Source: Astrocystis sublimbata (taxonomy: Eukaryota; Ascomycota; Sordariomycetes; Xylariales; Xylariaceae). Taken from it: 64,000 nucleotides of DNA. Positions 32,134 through 43,022 of this stretch are shown here, one piece after another. Each line of letters begins with the position of its first letter. Position 1 is the first letter of the stretch. The DNA lies in the NCBI GenBank assembly GCA_022453515.1, contig JAJNNY010000105.1, positions 1-64,000 on the forward strand, in the 5' to 3' direction. Both the position numbers and the translations under genes were made by a program. The notes under the pieces are model-generated. The model ran no database searches. It worked only from the letters and a program-made list of their open reading frames with translations, and was not told where the DNA came from.

Positions 32134-33256
32134 CTCGTTGGTTTTCTTTATCAAGACTAACCAGTGCCTCCGATTCAGGTGAACTATATGGATCGATTGA
32201 AAGTGAGTTCATGAGCGGCATGCTCATGAAATTTAGCGGCATATATGATTAGGCAGTATACTGAAAACGTATGCGAGTTCGACATTTAGAGCCGGCAACT
32301 GCGGGGCATGTGGGAAAACTGCCGGATCGGCACTTTATCCATAATTTCCCGGACGGACTCATAATCAGACTCAGCATCACGTTACTGGAATTAAGAATAT
32401 TACAACCGTTGGACAATAGTCGAGTACAATCATCCAGAACGGGATGATTCTAATCAAAATATTCCCGTGTTGCGAATGGTCGAATTGTCTGCACTAATTA
32501 TTGCGAAGTGGGGTGATCGCGTCCTCTCTTGTACGACACTGACCGATCCCGCAGCTCTGCAAGTTGACAACACCAGTGGTGTCTTTTTCCCCTCCGCGAT
32601 ATGTCGCCATACGAATCTAGTACCCGATAGGATGAGCTAGATAGTCGGACTCATCGGAGACCTCGGAGGCGACACATACTAGGCTCGCTAGGGGCCACCG
32701 AATATTCAAGGAACGGGTGTAGGGTCACATGCTGTGCGCTAAATTGAACTGGCGCAAGCATGAGTGAGGCGACCAAATAAGGCTCAATATTGATAACGCG
32801 ATGCCTACCTAGCCCCTCACAATGGTAGACCGGTGGGGGGATATTTATTCGCCCCTTCGCAACAACCAACCACTTTCACTAGCCTTGGCCCCCAGATTCA
32901 AAACGCCCACTTACAATGTACATGCATTATCTGCATGCATATTTCTATTTATGGCATGTTTCAAGATCAGCTGTCGTAATTCTTGTATCTTATTGGCTGT
33001 AAGTTCTGTTTATGCTGTGTGAATATAATTATAGGGTCAAGGACTTCCATTTTGCGTCAGCCAGCCCCAAAGATGATCATGTCGACTCACTTTCATCTCG
33101 CACTCTGAAATGTATAATGGCCATATTATAATTCTTACTTTTATTTCATATGTAACGCATTGTATTTCAAGAGCCTCGAGATAAAGGTCTTCCTGGACTA
33201 CTTCATCAACAGCTTTTCTGTGCCCAAACCTGCGGGCGCATCTTACTTCTCACAAT
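32134..33256. other. Divergent intergenic region
   Basis: About 1.1 kb between the divergent CoA-transferase and DUF3176 genes; promoters of both are expected here. No gene recognised; it is AT-rich by eye in its second half. Confidence 0.5.
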
Positions 33257-35770
33257 ATGACAGATTCGACAGAGAATTATGAGCTCTTGTCTGACATGAG
33301 GATTCCTGGTACAGCGACGGTCGCAAATCAGCGCGAAGTCCCACGGAAACCACTGGATCAAGATGCAGCCGCTTTCTCAACTAAAACGCGAACGACAAAA
33401 CACATAGCTTCTACACGAGGGGCAGGTTGGGCATTGGAGTATCTTGCCCTGGCTCTGACCACTATCACAATAACAGTCTTGATTGTCCTACTTGCCTGCA
33501 TCGACCATTTGCCCCTGACGCATTGGAGTGCACCTCTTTCCCCTACTACCACCATCTCCATTCTAGCCGCAATCGCGCGAGCGTCTATCGGCTTTGCCAT
33601 CAGCTCTTGTCTTGGACAAGCCAAATGGAACTGGTTGCGGAAACGATCAGATAAGCTCTTAGCCTTCGATAGATTTGATGAAGCGAGTCGTGGGCCGTGG
33701 GGGAGTTTGTGGTTGATCATTTGGGTCAAGGCCTGGTCAGTCCTCACAAAATTGTAATTTGAACGTAGGTGGTGACCTGTAACAAGGGCTAGATTTCTAG
33801 GGCTTGGAATAGGCTTCAATTTAGCTAATAATTCTCTAGGGCACAAAAGGGTCCATGTCCTCCTAAAGCCTCTACTCCAGGCTGGAGGAATCCCTTCTAT
33901 TTATGCTCCTTCTGGCAGCCCTTGAGGCCGGCTTCGGACCTTCCTCGGGTCTGCGGCAACGCCTCACTTATGCCTGTTGGCTTGTCGCCTGCATACGGAG
34001 GTCCTCATGACCTTCTGGATCCGTAGCTCTGATCCAATCGTCTATATATTCAGAGGTTAGGGCGCGTAGGCTTCCTATTTGGGTAGCCGGGAAGTGACCC
34101 GTGTGACATGACCTCTGTAGCTAACTAGCATGTTTTAGTCATATGGCTGCGATCGGTGCCGTTGTTACAATCATTCTCCGTGAGTTATTTCCTATATCCT
34201 CCTCGGACATACACATGCAGGACAGAGAGGATGACGTATCAGAATCGTATCCCAAACAATTAATGCGACAGAAAATCGCTAGTTGCAAGTATTCAGAATG
34301 AATGCTAACCCACTCGAGGCAGTTGTTTTTGAACCATCATTCCAGGCCATCGTATCCTTTAATGGTGGTAACATAGACTCATTGGAAGGCACGCTCAAGG
34401 CTAGCCTTGGCAGCAGCAAGTTTCTGGACCTGGGTACATATTATTCTTTTGAGTCCACCGACATGGAATTTCCCTTGCCGAATGACAACTCGGTACCACT
34501 CTCAGGATTTATCTCCCAGCCAGATCTGGGACTAGTTTCTGCCGCCAATAGCGGGTTCTACAACTTAACAGAAACGAAAAAGCAAACAGCTTCATTTGTT
34601 TGCTCCACAGCTAACTGTACCTGGAGTCCCTTTACTAGTCTGGCCGTGTGCAGTAGTTGCAATGACGTGACTAGCTCTCTAAAACGAGATCGCAAAGAGG
34701 GCCAAAACCTCGGCACACTGCAGCGTCACGACCAAGTATCATTCACGAATTGGACCATAATCTCCCTCCCGGACGTGAATCTCACAAACGCAAGCGACGA
34801 AGGTGGGAACTATGGGGGTGCCTTCATGTCGGCTACGATACAAGGTAACCACGAAAGAACGATCTCGTTCAAGAAACTTGACACTATGATAACAGCCGTA
34901 CAAATGCTAAAGGCTGCCGATGGTTACATATATCAAAATCTCACATGGAACGATACGCCTGTTACCGCAACAGAATGTGCCCTCTACTTCTGCACTAATG
35001 CCTACAGGGCTCGAGTTATACAAGGACAGCTAGAAGAGGAGATTGTCGCATCTTGGGCTGAGCGCGACCCCGCCTCGTACAGTTTCAGTACGATAGGGAA
35101 GAACATCACAGACCTGAACCTTTTCGACGAAATATCCAACCACTCGCTGTATGCTGACTTTGACGAATCCCGATACGATCTGAGATTATTCATCCGCCCC
35201 GGCGATCTTGGGCGCTCTGGCCTACCTTCCAACGTAACGACCAGCTTCAATTTATCTCAAGTCGCTGTTGGAAGTACGGTGCATTTCATGAACGATGACT
35301 TTTTCTCCAGCCTGATGGTATGGCCTATCCAAGGCGACGTGGCTCTTGGCAAGTCGACTCCAGTTATCCAAGCCTTATATTATAGCAGGAATCTCTCAGA
35401 AACATTCGAAAATGCAGCGCAGAGTATCACGAACTGGATCCGCGACACATCGAATTTCACACAGGCCGGCGCAACGCAGGAATGGACCATCAAGATACAG
35501 ATCGAATGGCCGTATATCACAGCACCATTGACAGCGTTTCTCGCCGGGGTCGTATTTTGCGTATATACTATCCTCGAGACCCGCAAGCTTCGCCTGGACC
35601 CCTGGAAGACGGGCACAATCGCTACGCTGACGCATTCGGTTGACGCCGAGACTCGAGCCCAGCTGAGACATGCCCATAGACATGGATACCTGGACAAGGC
35701 TGCGAAGGCCATGGTTGTCAAATTCGAGGATGCTGGTAGCGGGTTGGAACTCAAGATCAAAAAGGACTAA
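33257..35770 (+). CDS. DUF3176-family membrane protein (666 aa)
   Basis: Fungal membrane protein of unknown role. Exons 33257-33735, 34139-34179 and 34290-35770 (2001 bases). Intron 1 (33736-34138) is 403 bp because it holds a solo LTR; intron 2 is 34180-34289. N-terminal membrane segments: WALEYLALALTTITITVLIV and a second near ISILAAIARASIGFAISSCL, then the family motif GSLWLIIWVKA(C)HMAAIGA and VVTIIL. A large outer domain follows with many N-glycosylation sites (NLT, NCT, NWT, NAS, NVT) and Cys pairs (CSTANCTW, CSSCNDV). One membrane segment near the C-terminus (APLTAFLAGVVFCVYTIL) leads to a cytosolic tail. Donor GTCAGT for intron 1 is weak but the phase and the motif across the joint support it. 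Confidence 0.82.
33778..34108. mobile_element. Solo LTR (331 bp) inside intron 1 of the DUF3176 gene
   Basis: Begins TGTAACAAGG and ends GTGTGACA (TG...CA termini) and is flanked by the 5-bp direct repeat TGACC at 33773-33777 and 34109-34113, the hallmark of LTR retrotransposon integration. A TATATA word lies near 34043. No internal retroelement genes are present, so it is what remains after recombination between two LTRs. Removing it would leave an intron of 67 bp including one copy of the target site, a normal length. Confidence 0.8.
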
Positions 35771-36370
35771 CTCAGGTCCAAGATCGAGCAAGACACAACA
35801 GTCTTCGATGCCGATGGTCGACCCGATCGTCTCGGCGAACAATGGGACTCTGAAATTAGATCACGAATTTTATCGTCCACTATAATCACCTACAGGCTAC
35901 AGCGATTATGCAACCATAATAATACAAACGTTTGTTTCAACTCCGCGCCTCATAGGAAAACGGACCGTTTCTCAATATTAACTGTCAGTGTTCAATTTCA
36001 TGTGGTTAATGACTAGAATTCGCGTCATGGACGGGGCGTATATTTTAGATAGCAAATTCCATTAGTTATAGGACGATAATATAAGCGACAAGCACGCCGT
36101 CCCCTTAAGACGAGATCTTGCATATAACAACAGTGATTTAGATAAGATACAACAAATATTGAATTACAGGACTCAGTCTCGAGCTAAGAAGCAAATATAT
36201 GGAAGTTGCCATAAAAAGGTTAATATAGCGAAATGAAATATATAGATATATGACCAATCCTTGCGCTATCGCTTCTATATTCAGCAAGACCCCAACTGGG
36301 CCTTACATTGATTAGGCTTTCAACCTCGTGTAGGAGCAACGGATGAACCGTCTACTAGACAAAAAAATCT
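35771..36370. other. Convergent intergenic region, AT-rich
   Basis: Between the 3' ends of the DUF3176 and rhodopsin-like genes. It is AT-rich by eye (many TATA and AATAT words); nothing coding seen. Confidence 0.5.
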
Positions 36371-37478
36371 CTAAATACGGTCGCTTCCTAACATGGAACT
36401 AGCAGCAGGTTTTGTGACCTGTGCATCCGTATTTCTTGAGAGGTTGGAACTGATCTGGCCGATTGTGATGAGATCGAGTGGGACTTCAGACTCGGCGCCA
36501 TTCTGGCTTGGCAATCGTAGATGGCCGGTCTGTATCATGCCTGACTCCATACTGAGGAGTAGATTTCTGATGGATGGTATGCAGGCCGTGATAATGCTAA
36601 GCCCTTGCACGAGCACTACAGCGAGTCGATAGCTCCAAGAGTGATAGCTCAAATCATGAACGTTTTCCCACAAGCGTTGAGCTTCGTATATTTGGGCCCC
36701 AAGACTTCCAATGACGCTGTTAGAATTAGCTGACTATGTTTGGTTGATAAGATTGTATATATGTAGAAAAACTTACATGAGTCGAGCTGCGAAGCAACTG
36801 ATCAATATAGCCTTTCGTGCCCCATTCATTCTCAATGGGAAAACTATAAGGATGGGGAACAGAACAAGAGTGGTTTCAATCAAGATATTCACTGCCGCGA
36901 AAGTTTCCCAAAAGGCAAGTTGGTCGACACAATGAGGACCAAGAATTTGCCACACATGTGGCAGGTGACATGGAAATATAACAGCAAAGAATGAAGCGAT
37001 GAAAAATAGGATGATAAACCCCGCTACCACTTCCATCCATTTCCGATGTGCACGGCTTGGCGTGAGATCACGAAGAAAGATGAGGACGGATGCTTGTACA
37101 CAAGATAAGACAAGAACAAGAAAGATATCGGCGGCGTATAACGTGATTTGCAAAGGCTTCAACTGATCAGATGACAGTGTTTCTTGATGCTTCCCGACGC
37201 CATTAGGGACAGCAAGGGATATTGCGATCGTAAAGCCGATACTAGAGGTCTGGGCGAATTATATGTTTGTCAGAGCGTGCATGCCGTGAAGGTGTCTATT
37301 CGAAACTTACAGTTGCTAGGAAGAGTGCTGCATCCTCGACATTCCTCTTACCGGGGATAATTAACGAAAGAGTGAACTTGATACCGACCGCGATGATAAC
37401 CGAAGCCTCAATAACCCATGTCAATACGCTGACAACCGGTCCTAAGTTCGTTGTGGTGATGGGTTCGCGCTTATCCAT
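36371..37478 (-). CDS. Rhodopsin-domain integral membrane protein (Pth11-like, no CFEM), 328 aa
   Basis: Seven-helix membrane protein of the large fungal rhodopsin-like (Pth11-related) family; ligand unknown, some relatives sense surfaces or nutrients. Exons 37478-37311, 37249-36777 and 36716-36371; introns 37310-37250 (GTAAGT...CCCAG) and 36776-36717 (GTAAGT...AACAG). Total 987 bases. Helices seen: VVSVLTWVIEASVIIAVGIK, SSIGFTIAISLAV, LYAADIFLVLVLSCVQASVL, VVAGFIILFFIASFFAVIFP, TFAAVNILIETTLVLFPILI, ILISCFAARL and LAVVLVQGLSIITACIPSIR. The family motif with two Cys after helix 4 is present (FPCHLPHVW and GPHCVD). No N-terminal CFEM. The C-terminal tail is Ser/Asn-rich and short. Confidence 0.88.
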
Positions 37479-37740
37479 TTCCGCGTTTAGCGTGTATTGT
37501 GGAGGGAGGTATGCAGAACATTAATGAGGAGACCAGGTTGCCAGGGTCAAAGAGGGTCCCTCAATCCACTAAATAAGAACAGGCCATGATCCTTGGATAG
37601 GGGAGAAGAGCAAGGCTGTGATCTCGCTTGTTGCTGCATTCCAACGGCATGACCCGGCTGCCCAATCGCATTGCGGGAATTTGGTGTGTCATTGAAGCGA
37701 CCAGGGTAGTTAAGTTGGAGCTATCAGTGAAGGAAACATC

Positions 37741-37796
37741 TGGCTTGACGTTGTTGGCTTGACGTTGTTGGCTTGACGTTGTTGGCTTGACGTCGT
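37741..37796 (+). repeat. 14-bp minisatellite, four units, with TGACGT cores
   Basis: Four tandem units of TGGCTTGACGTTGT (the last with TCGT); each carries TGACGT, resembling a bZIP/CRE half-site. Lies about 260 bp before the rhodopsin-like start and about 800 bp before the permease start. Confidence 0.9.
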
Positions 37797-38275
37797 CACA
37801 GCGCAGCTATGGATGCAGGCTCAAGGCTTGAACGCTATTGTTATGTTGCGACAGCATGTGGCGTTATTGATCCGCAGATGTTTCCAGAATTAGCATCAAT
37901 AGGTATGCTGCCAAACTGCATCAACATATGGGTTTTGACAACGCCTCGTGTCGATCTCCCCCCTCTTGCGCATACAGTCGGTGCCGGTCGCTCAATTGAC
38001 GCTGAGATTGGAGGCACCCTGTTCTACACCGGTCGGGTCAGGGACCGCAAATATAAGGCTACACCGGTGAGAACAGATATTTTTAAGCCACTGTTGCTTT
38101 AAGAGCAATGTACTTTTGCACAACTGCGCCTTCGAGGAAGTGATTATTTTGGGCATGGCAAGCATGCTGATCATCAGGCTGATGCAAGCCCGCCTCCCTT
38201 TGCGACAGTGGTGAACTCGCCCATGAAAATCGAATATACTTCACCTGAATGCATGAGTCTGCCTGCCTGCCTACC

Positions 38276-38301
38276 TACCTACCTACCTAGGTAGGTAGGT
38301 A
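38276..38301. repeat. 26-bp perfect palindrome (TACC)n/(GGTA)n
   Basis: Tetranucleotide TACC units run into their inverse GGTA units around a central CCTAGG; 13 bases on each side pair exactly. It is preceded by further CTGC/CTAC units, so it may be a microsatellite inversion. Confidence 0.9.
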
Positions 38302-38589
38302 CTAAAAGGTACTTATTAGGCAAGTATTAACACTCGCACTCCTAAGGACCATGGAAACGTGATACCCCTCCCTGACGTGACACTGCACCGACCCCTCAAT
38401 CCCATTTCCGCCAAATTATATGTGTTCTTGATTCGCAGCCATCTCGCTTACCCCAAATAGACTTGTTGCTCATTAATTCCCTCTCTTGCGAACTCTTACT
38501 TCATCTACTCTCCTTCCAACTCTATTGCAGATTCTAGGGCCCGTGCCGAAAACTCCGTTTTCCTAGCTAATTACCTAGCTAGTAATACA

Positions 38590-40893
38590 ATGACTGGCTC
38601 TTCAGGTTCCCCGCCAAATACAGGAGACCCCTTCGGAGCAACCTTCGATGAAATCCATGGCTCAACCTACTTAGAAAGAGACGCGCAAGGTCTCGCACGT
38701 CTCGGGAAGTCGCAGGTGCTAAAGGTATTGCATTCCACAAACGTCTTTACTACTTTTGATCACCCTCGATGTAGATTTCTCATCGAATTTAGACTTCAAT
38801 ATCATCAACGCTAGCTGACTATCGCAAAAATCACAATATAGCGCCGCTTTGGATTTCTGTCGGTTTTTGGTTTTAGTTGTTGTATCCTTGCAACCTGGGA
38901 GACGGCTTTGGCGTAAGCAGTGCCACGCTTTGAAAGCGTTGTATCGCTAACATCAGGGGTTTCTAGACTTTTTACCGAAGCTTTCAATAAGTAAGTGTTC
39001 AAAATGAAATGTGATAGAAACTTTACTATCCATATCTTCAATGTTAACCCTTGAATCAATATTAGTGGAGGGCCCGCGGCCTTGGCGTGGGGTTTTCCAA
39101 TTGCTTGGTTAGCTTCATTTTCTGTCTACCTATGCTTGGCAGAGATGGCATCTATGTAAGCAAGTTTCATAGGAGGATTGAATCTGGCATATAATGAGCT
39201 AATCTTACAAACTTAGTGCACCCATCTCCGGTGGGCAGTACTTTTGGGTCGCGATACTAGCTCCCCGAAAGTACAAGCGCTTCTGTGGCTACTTAACAGG
39301 TTTCTCTCTCTTCCCGTCTCCTTGTAGTGTCTTTACTAACGATTAATAGGGTGGCTTACTTCACTTGCATGGATCGCTACTCTTGCTGTAGGATCTATCT
39401 TCACTGGTACTATCATCCAGGGACTTATCATCTTGAATTATCCGAACTATCAACCTCAAAACTTTCATGGAACCCTACTAGCTTGGGCCGTGATTGCTGT
39501 CTGCATTTTTGTGAACACAGTAGTCGCAGGGCTGCTGCCAGTACTTGAAGGGCTCATTCTCTTGGTGCACGTCCTGGGCTTCATTGCGATTCTTGTCACG
39601 CTGCTATACCTGTCACCACACAGCTCTGCAGAGGATGTTTTTTTCCGGTCCCTCAATGAAGGGAATTGGCCGAGCCAGGGCCTTTCCTACCTTGTAGGAT
39701 TTATTGGCAACGTGGCAACTTTTGTCGGTACGTGTCTTCGCCTCATGCCGAAGGGAAACATCCAGGCCTGTTAACTTATTACCCTTGCTTCATGATAGGG
39801 GCAGATGCGGCCGTTCACGTACGTGATACTCATGCTATTCTTTAACGATCCTGGCTAATCGCAATTTTCTTGCGAAGATGGCAGAGGAAATTGAAAATCC
39901 GGCAATGAATGTACCTCGAGCTATTGTCACCACTGTCCTACTCAACGGTAGTACTGGCTGGGGTATGATCCTCGCTGTGCTATTTTGCCTTGGCGACATC
40001 GATTCTGTCATAGTATGTCTCACCCTGCATTGTGTTTACGATATCATAGCTTATGTCGATACAGAATACGCCCACTGGCTTTCCATTCATACAAGTTTTC
40101 TATAATGGGGTCGGGAAGGCTGGAGCTACAGTTATGACGATTGTTATTGTGATTATCATTTGGTGTGCTGTGATCGGCTTTGCAGCAACAGCTAGTCGTA
40201 TGACATGGTCATTTGCGAGAGACCGTGGTCTCCCCTTTCATCGTTTTATTCGAAAGGTCCGTCTTTGGAAACTTTACTGTTTGGACCTTTCTAATCTCTA
40301 ACGAACTCTAGGTTCACTCACGCACACGAGTTCCAGTGGTAGCCATTGCCGTGGTAACCCTCATTCCCTGCTTATTGAGTCTAATCTATATCGGCTCATC
40401 AACAGCATACAACGATGTTATATCGATGTCAGTGTCCGGACTTTACGCATCCTACTTACTTCCATGTAGCTTTCTCCTCTGGCGGCGCGTTACTGGCCAA
40501 ATCAAGCCTCATCGTTTGCGAACGGAACTTGGTATAGAGATACAAACTCGCCGAGTCGCCGATGCGGTACTACACGAAGCTTCGGCCAGGAGGCCCGGAG
40601 ACTCGGATCTAATCTACGAGGACGAAACACTGGAATGGGGTCCCTGGCGCATACCTGGCCTACTCGGTATCTTCAATAATGCCTTTGCGTGCCTTTTCTG
40701 TGTGTGGGTACTCTTTTGGAGCTTTTGGCCGCCAAGCACACCGGTCAATTCCGAGAACATGAACTATAGCGTTCTGGTCACAGGCTCCGTCATTCTCTTC
40801 GCAGTAGTACGGTATTTCTTAGGGGGCAGACTGGAATATAGAGGTCCGCTAGTCGACTATGAGGTGAAGAACTTTGCTACTGGTCCCAAATAG
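38590..40893 (+). CDS. APC-family amino-acid/GABA permease, 10 exons, 569 aa
   Basis: Plasma-membrane amino-acid or GABA/choline-type transporter. Exons: 38590-38724, 38842-38912, 38967-38990, 39066-39155, 39217-39299, 39350-39727, 39799-39818, 39878-40012, 40065-40256, 40312-40893; total 1710 bases. Family blocks spanning the joints: FGFLSVFGFSCCILATWETA, NNGGPAALAWGFPIAWLASF, LAEMASMAPISGGQYFWVA, PRKYKRFCGYLTGWLTSLAW, VGADAAVHMAEEIENPAMNV (classic permease motif), NGVGKAGATVMTIVIVIIIW, TASRMTWSFARDRGLPFHRF and VHSRTRVPVVAI. Two exons are tiny (24 and 20 bases). The acceptor TTCTAG at 38966 is forced, because the upstream CAG would include a TAG. About 12 membrane segments expected. Donors are mostly GTAAG or GTACG; exon 9 uses GTCCGT. 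Confidence 0.9.
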
Positions 40894-41466
40894 GGGGTCT
40901 TTGCTTATTCCTCATACATATGAGCAACGGAGTCATTGTTCAACGGAGAGGATGGATCAGTGTCAGATCTAACAGTGATAATGAGGTTGTATCATAAGCA
41001 TCATGTGGGGTATCAAGGTCGGAGAAACCTCACGGCGACCTAGGGGCTATCCTATCCGATTTGCCTTGTACGGTAGGATCGTTATACAAGGACTAAGCGA
41101 CCCCCAAGGTTTGGGGAAGCCCAAGAATCAATATAATCAACACCTTGCCACTATTACTTTACTTTACTAAGTGAGTACCGCTAGGTTCCTACACTCTAGT
41201 GCAAAAGCATATAACATATCCCGTGGTACTCCTGATTTCTAGGATGCTAAGAGGACTGATTATTATCATAAGGTAATTAAACCAGCGATTTATTTAAGGA
41301 AGTATAAGCGCAATAAGCTTCTCTCCAATCAAATAATGGAGCTAGGCATTGAAGTGAAAGAAACAGAAAGTAATTATTGTCTGCCGGGTGTGTATTGTTG
41401 AAATCGATGAGAGCAAACATAGTTGCAATAAGTAGCAAAGTTCCATTGACAGTGTGTTGGCTACCC
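40894..41466. other. Convergent intergenic region
   Basis: Between the permease and the minus-strand GFA gene 3' ends; no gene recognised. Confidence 0.5.
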
Positions 41467-42057
41467 TTAGAGCTTGAAATTGAAGGGAGGTGGAGGGAGG
41501 TCTAATCTCTGTGGGCGGCCTTTGGCCGACCAATCCTGGAGCCGACGAGTAAATGCTTCGTTAAAACTGCTGTGTCGAGCGACTCTATCATCTGAAGGTA
41601 CCTTCCACCAGGAAGCTTTGTCACCCAGAAAGATATGCTCCTTTATGGGTGGAAGCGAATCGCCAATGTGCTCGTTGTCGAGTAAACCTGTCGTGATACT
41701 TGTGCCGTCCGGTCGGCAGTGATACTTCATAAAGAGGGGCGTGCCGCATCGAGAACACCACCCACGCACAGCCACGTCAGAGTAGTAAGTCAACTTGATT
41801 CCTTCTGCAAGGTCACCAAGTAGGGGTGTTACGCTATCGGTAGTAGCGATGGACCACTGAACGTAATCATTGTGGAACAGGCCGAATGTCAGAAACGGAT
41901 TTCCCGAAGCCTTGCGGCACTCACGGCAGTGGCAGATTGTAATGGATTCGGGGGACATTTTGCATTGGAGGCGGATTACGCCGCAAAGACAAGAGCCGCG
42001 AAGCACAACCGGTAGAGATTGATGGTGTGTTCCATTGGGCTTAGGAGTAGGATCCAT
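41467..42057 (-). CDS. GFA/CENP-V-domain zinc protein (196 aa)
   Basis: Small protein of the glutathione-dependent formaldehyde-activating (GFA/CENP-V) fold; most fungal members have unknown substrates. ATG at 42057 (MDPTPKPNGTHHQSLPVV). Zinc-ligand motifs: RGSCLCGVIRLQC, ICHCRECRKASGNPFLTFG and RGWCSRCGTPLF, the normal Cys spacing for two bound zinc ions. The C-terminal part (HIGDSLPPIKEHIFLGDKAS) matches the family. Single exon, no targeting signal. The upstream frame is open but lacks an ATG. Confidence 0.9.
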   Translation of the reverse strand: MDPTPKPNGTHHQSLPVVLRGSCLCGVIRLQCKMSPESITICHCRECRKASGNPFLTFGLFHNDYVQWSIATTDSVTPLLGDLAEGIKLTYYSDVAVRGWCSRCGTPLFMKYHCRPDGTSITTGLLDNEHIGDSLPPIKEHIFLGDKASWWKVPSDDRVARHSSFNEAFTRRLQDWSAKGRPQRLDLPPPPFNFKL

Positions 42058-43022
42058 TATTAAATAATGGGAGAAGAACTTGATGGGTGTCTCAAAACAA
42101 TTTAGAAACAATAGCGGTCAAGCAAAACCTCGATCATTGCAGATCAGTGATGTCAGTACTCGTAGTAAACAAGGCAAGTTCTCAAGAGAGTCTGCCACTC
42201 TTGTATTCCAGGTTAGGCAGAGCTCTTAACCAGTTTGCGTACGGAGCCTCATAATGTAGAGCCGCTATACCTCTGGGGCAGGTCCCCTCCATGTGTCATT
42301 CCCAACCTGTAATTTCATCCCCTTCCGAAGTGTGTGTGAGACAATAGCGAATAGGAAGTCATCCGAAGCAAGGTTAGTACCTACCTGGCAAGCGCCTGCA
42401 ACTTCGGGGTGCAACAGCAGACGGATAGCGGAGAGTGACGCACAACGCCTTGAAAAGTAGATGCAGGGTTCTTGTCCAATGCATTTTGATTGGCCATTCT
42501 GCGATTTGGCCCCTGAAGATTGACACATGCTCGTCTGGCGTGGTTTGGCACTATTACTGCAGCGGATGATGCTCGTCACACTTTAGGTCTCAACTACAAC
42601 CCAACGCCACTACACCCTCAAAGCACAACAGGGTGTTTGATTTGGAGCAGGTGGGGGCAGATGTTTCACTCGTTTGGCCAGTATACTATCTTAAAACGAC
42701 AGGTACTTGCCCAGTAAGCACTTATGTGCAGCGCCTGTAGCTACATGTAATTACTTAGTACATATGTACCTGGCGAGCCTGGTACTTATAGGGAAACACT
42801 ACAGCCTTAAGACATTTGCAAACTATGTTGGTTCTCCACTAATGCACCCAAGCTGAGAGATATCAACTTTGGCACCTACATAGCCTGATTTACAATTTAA
42901 CAAACACGCATATTCTTCCTATCTCCTCTTTCTCACTTTCTTGCCCTCCCCTTGCCCATAGTCAACGTCCGACTGTTTCGATTGATCCTGTTCTAGTGCA
43001 ACTACCTTTAAGTCATTGCACA
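42058..43022. other. Divergent intergenic region
   Basis: Promoters of the GFA gene and the plus-strand hydrolase are expected here. The last 120 bases are pyrimidine-rich (CTTCCTATCTCCTCTTTCTC), typical of fungal promoters just before the start. No gene supported. Confidence 0.5.

Larger units (their letters stand above)
37479..38589. other. Divergent intergenic region with two repeats
   Basis: Holds the promoters of the rhodopsin-like gene and the permease, the 14-bp minisatellite at 37741-37796, and the palindrome at 38276-38301. A plus-strand open stretch at 37809-38102 (97 codons) shows no recognised domain. Confidence 0.5.

Noticed and set aside
37809..38102. 97-codon plus-strand open frame
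   Set aside because: No recognisable domain, membrane segment or splice partner; left as non-coding.
38200..38310. CRISPR-like or regularly spaced repeat
   Set aside because: It is a continuous tetranucleotide microsatellite and palindrome without spacers; CRISPR arrays are not expected in a fungal genome.
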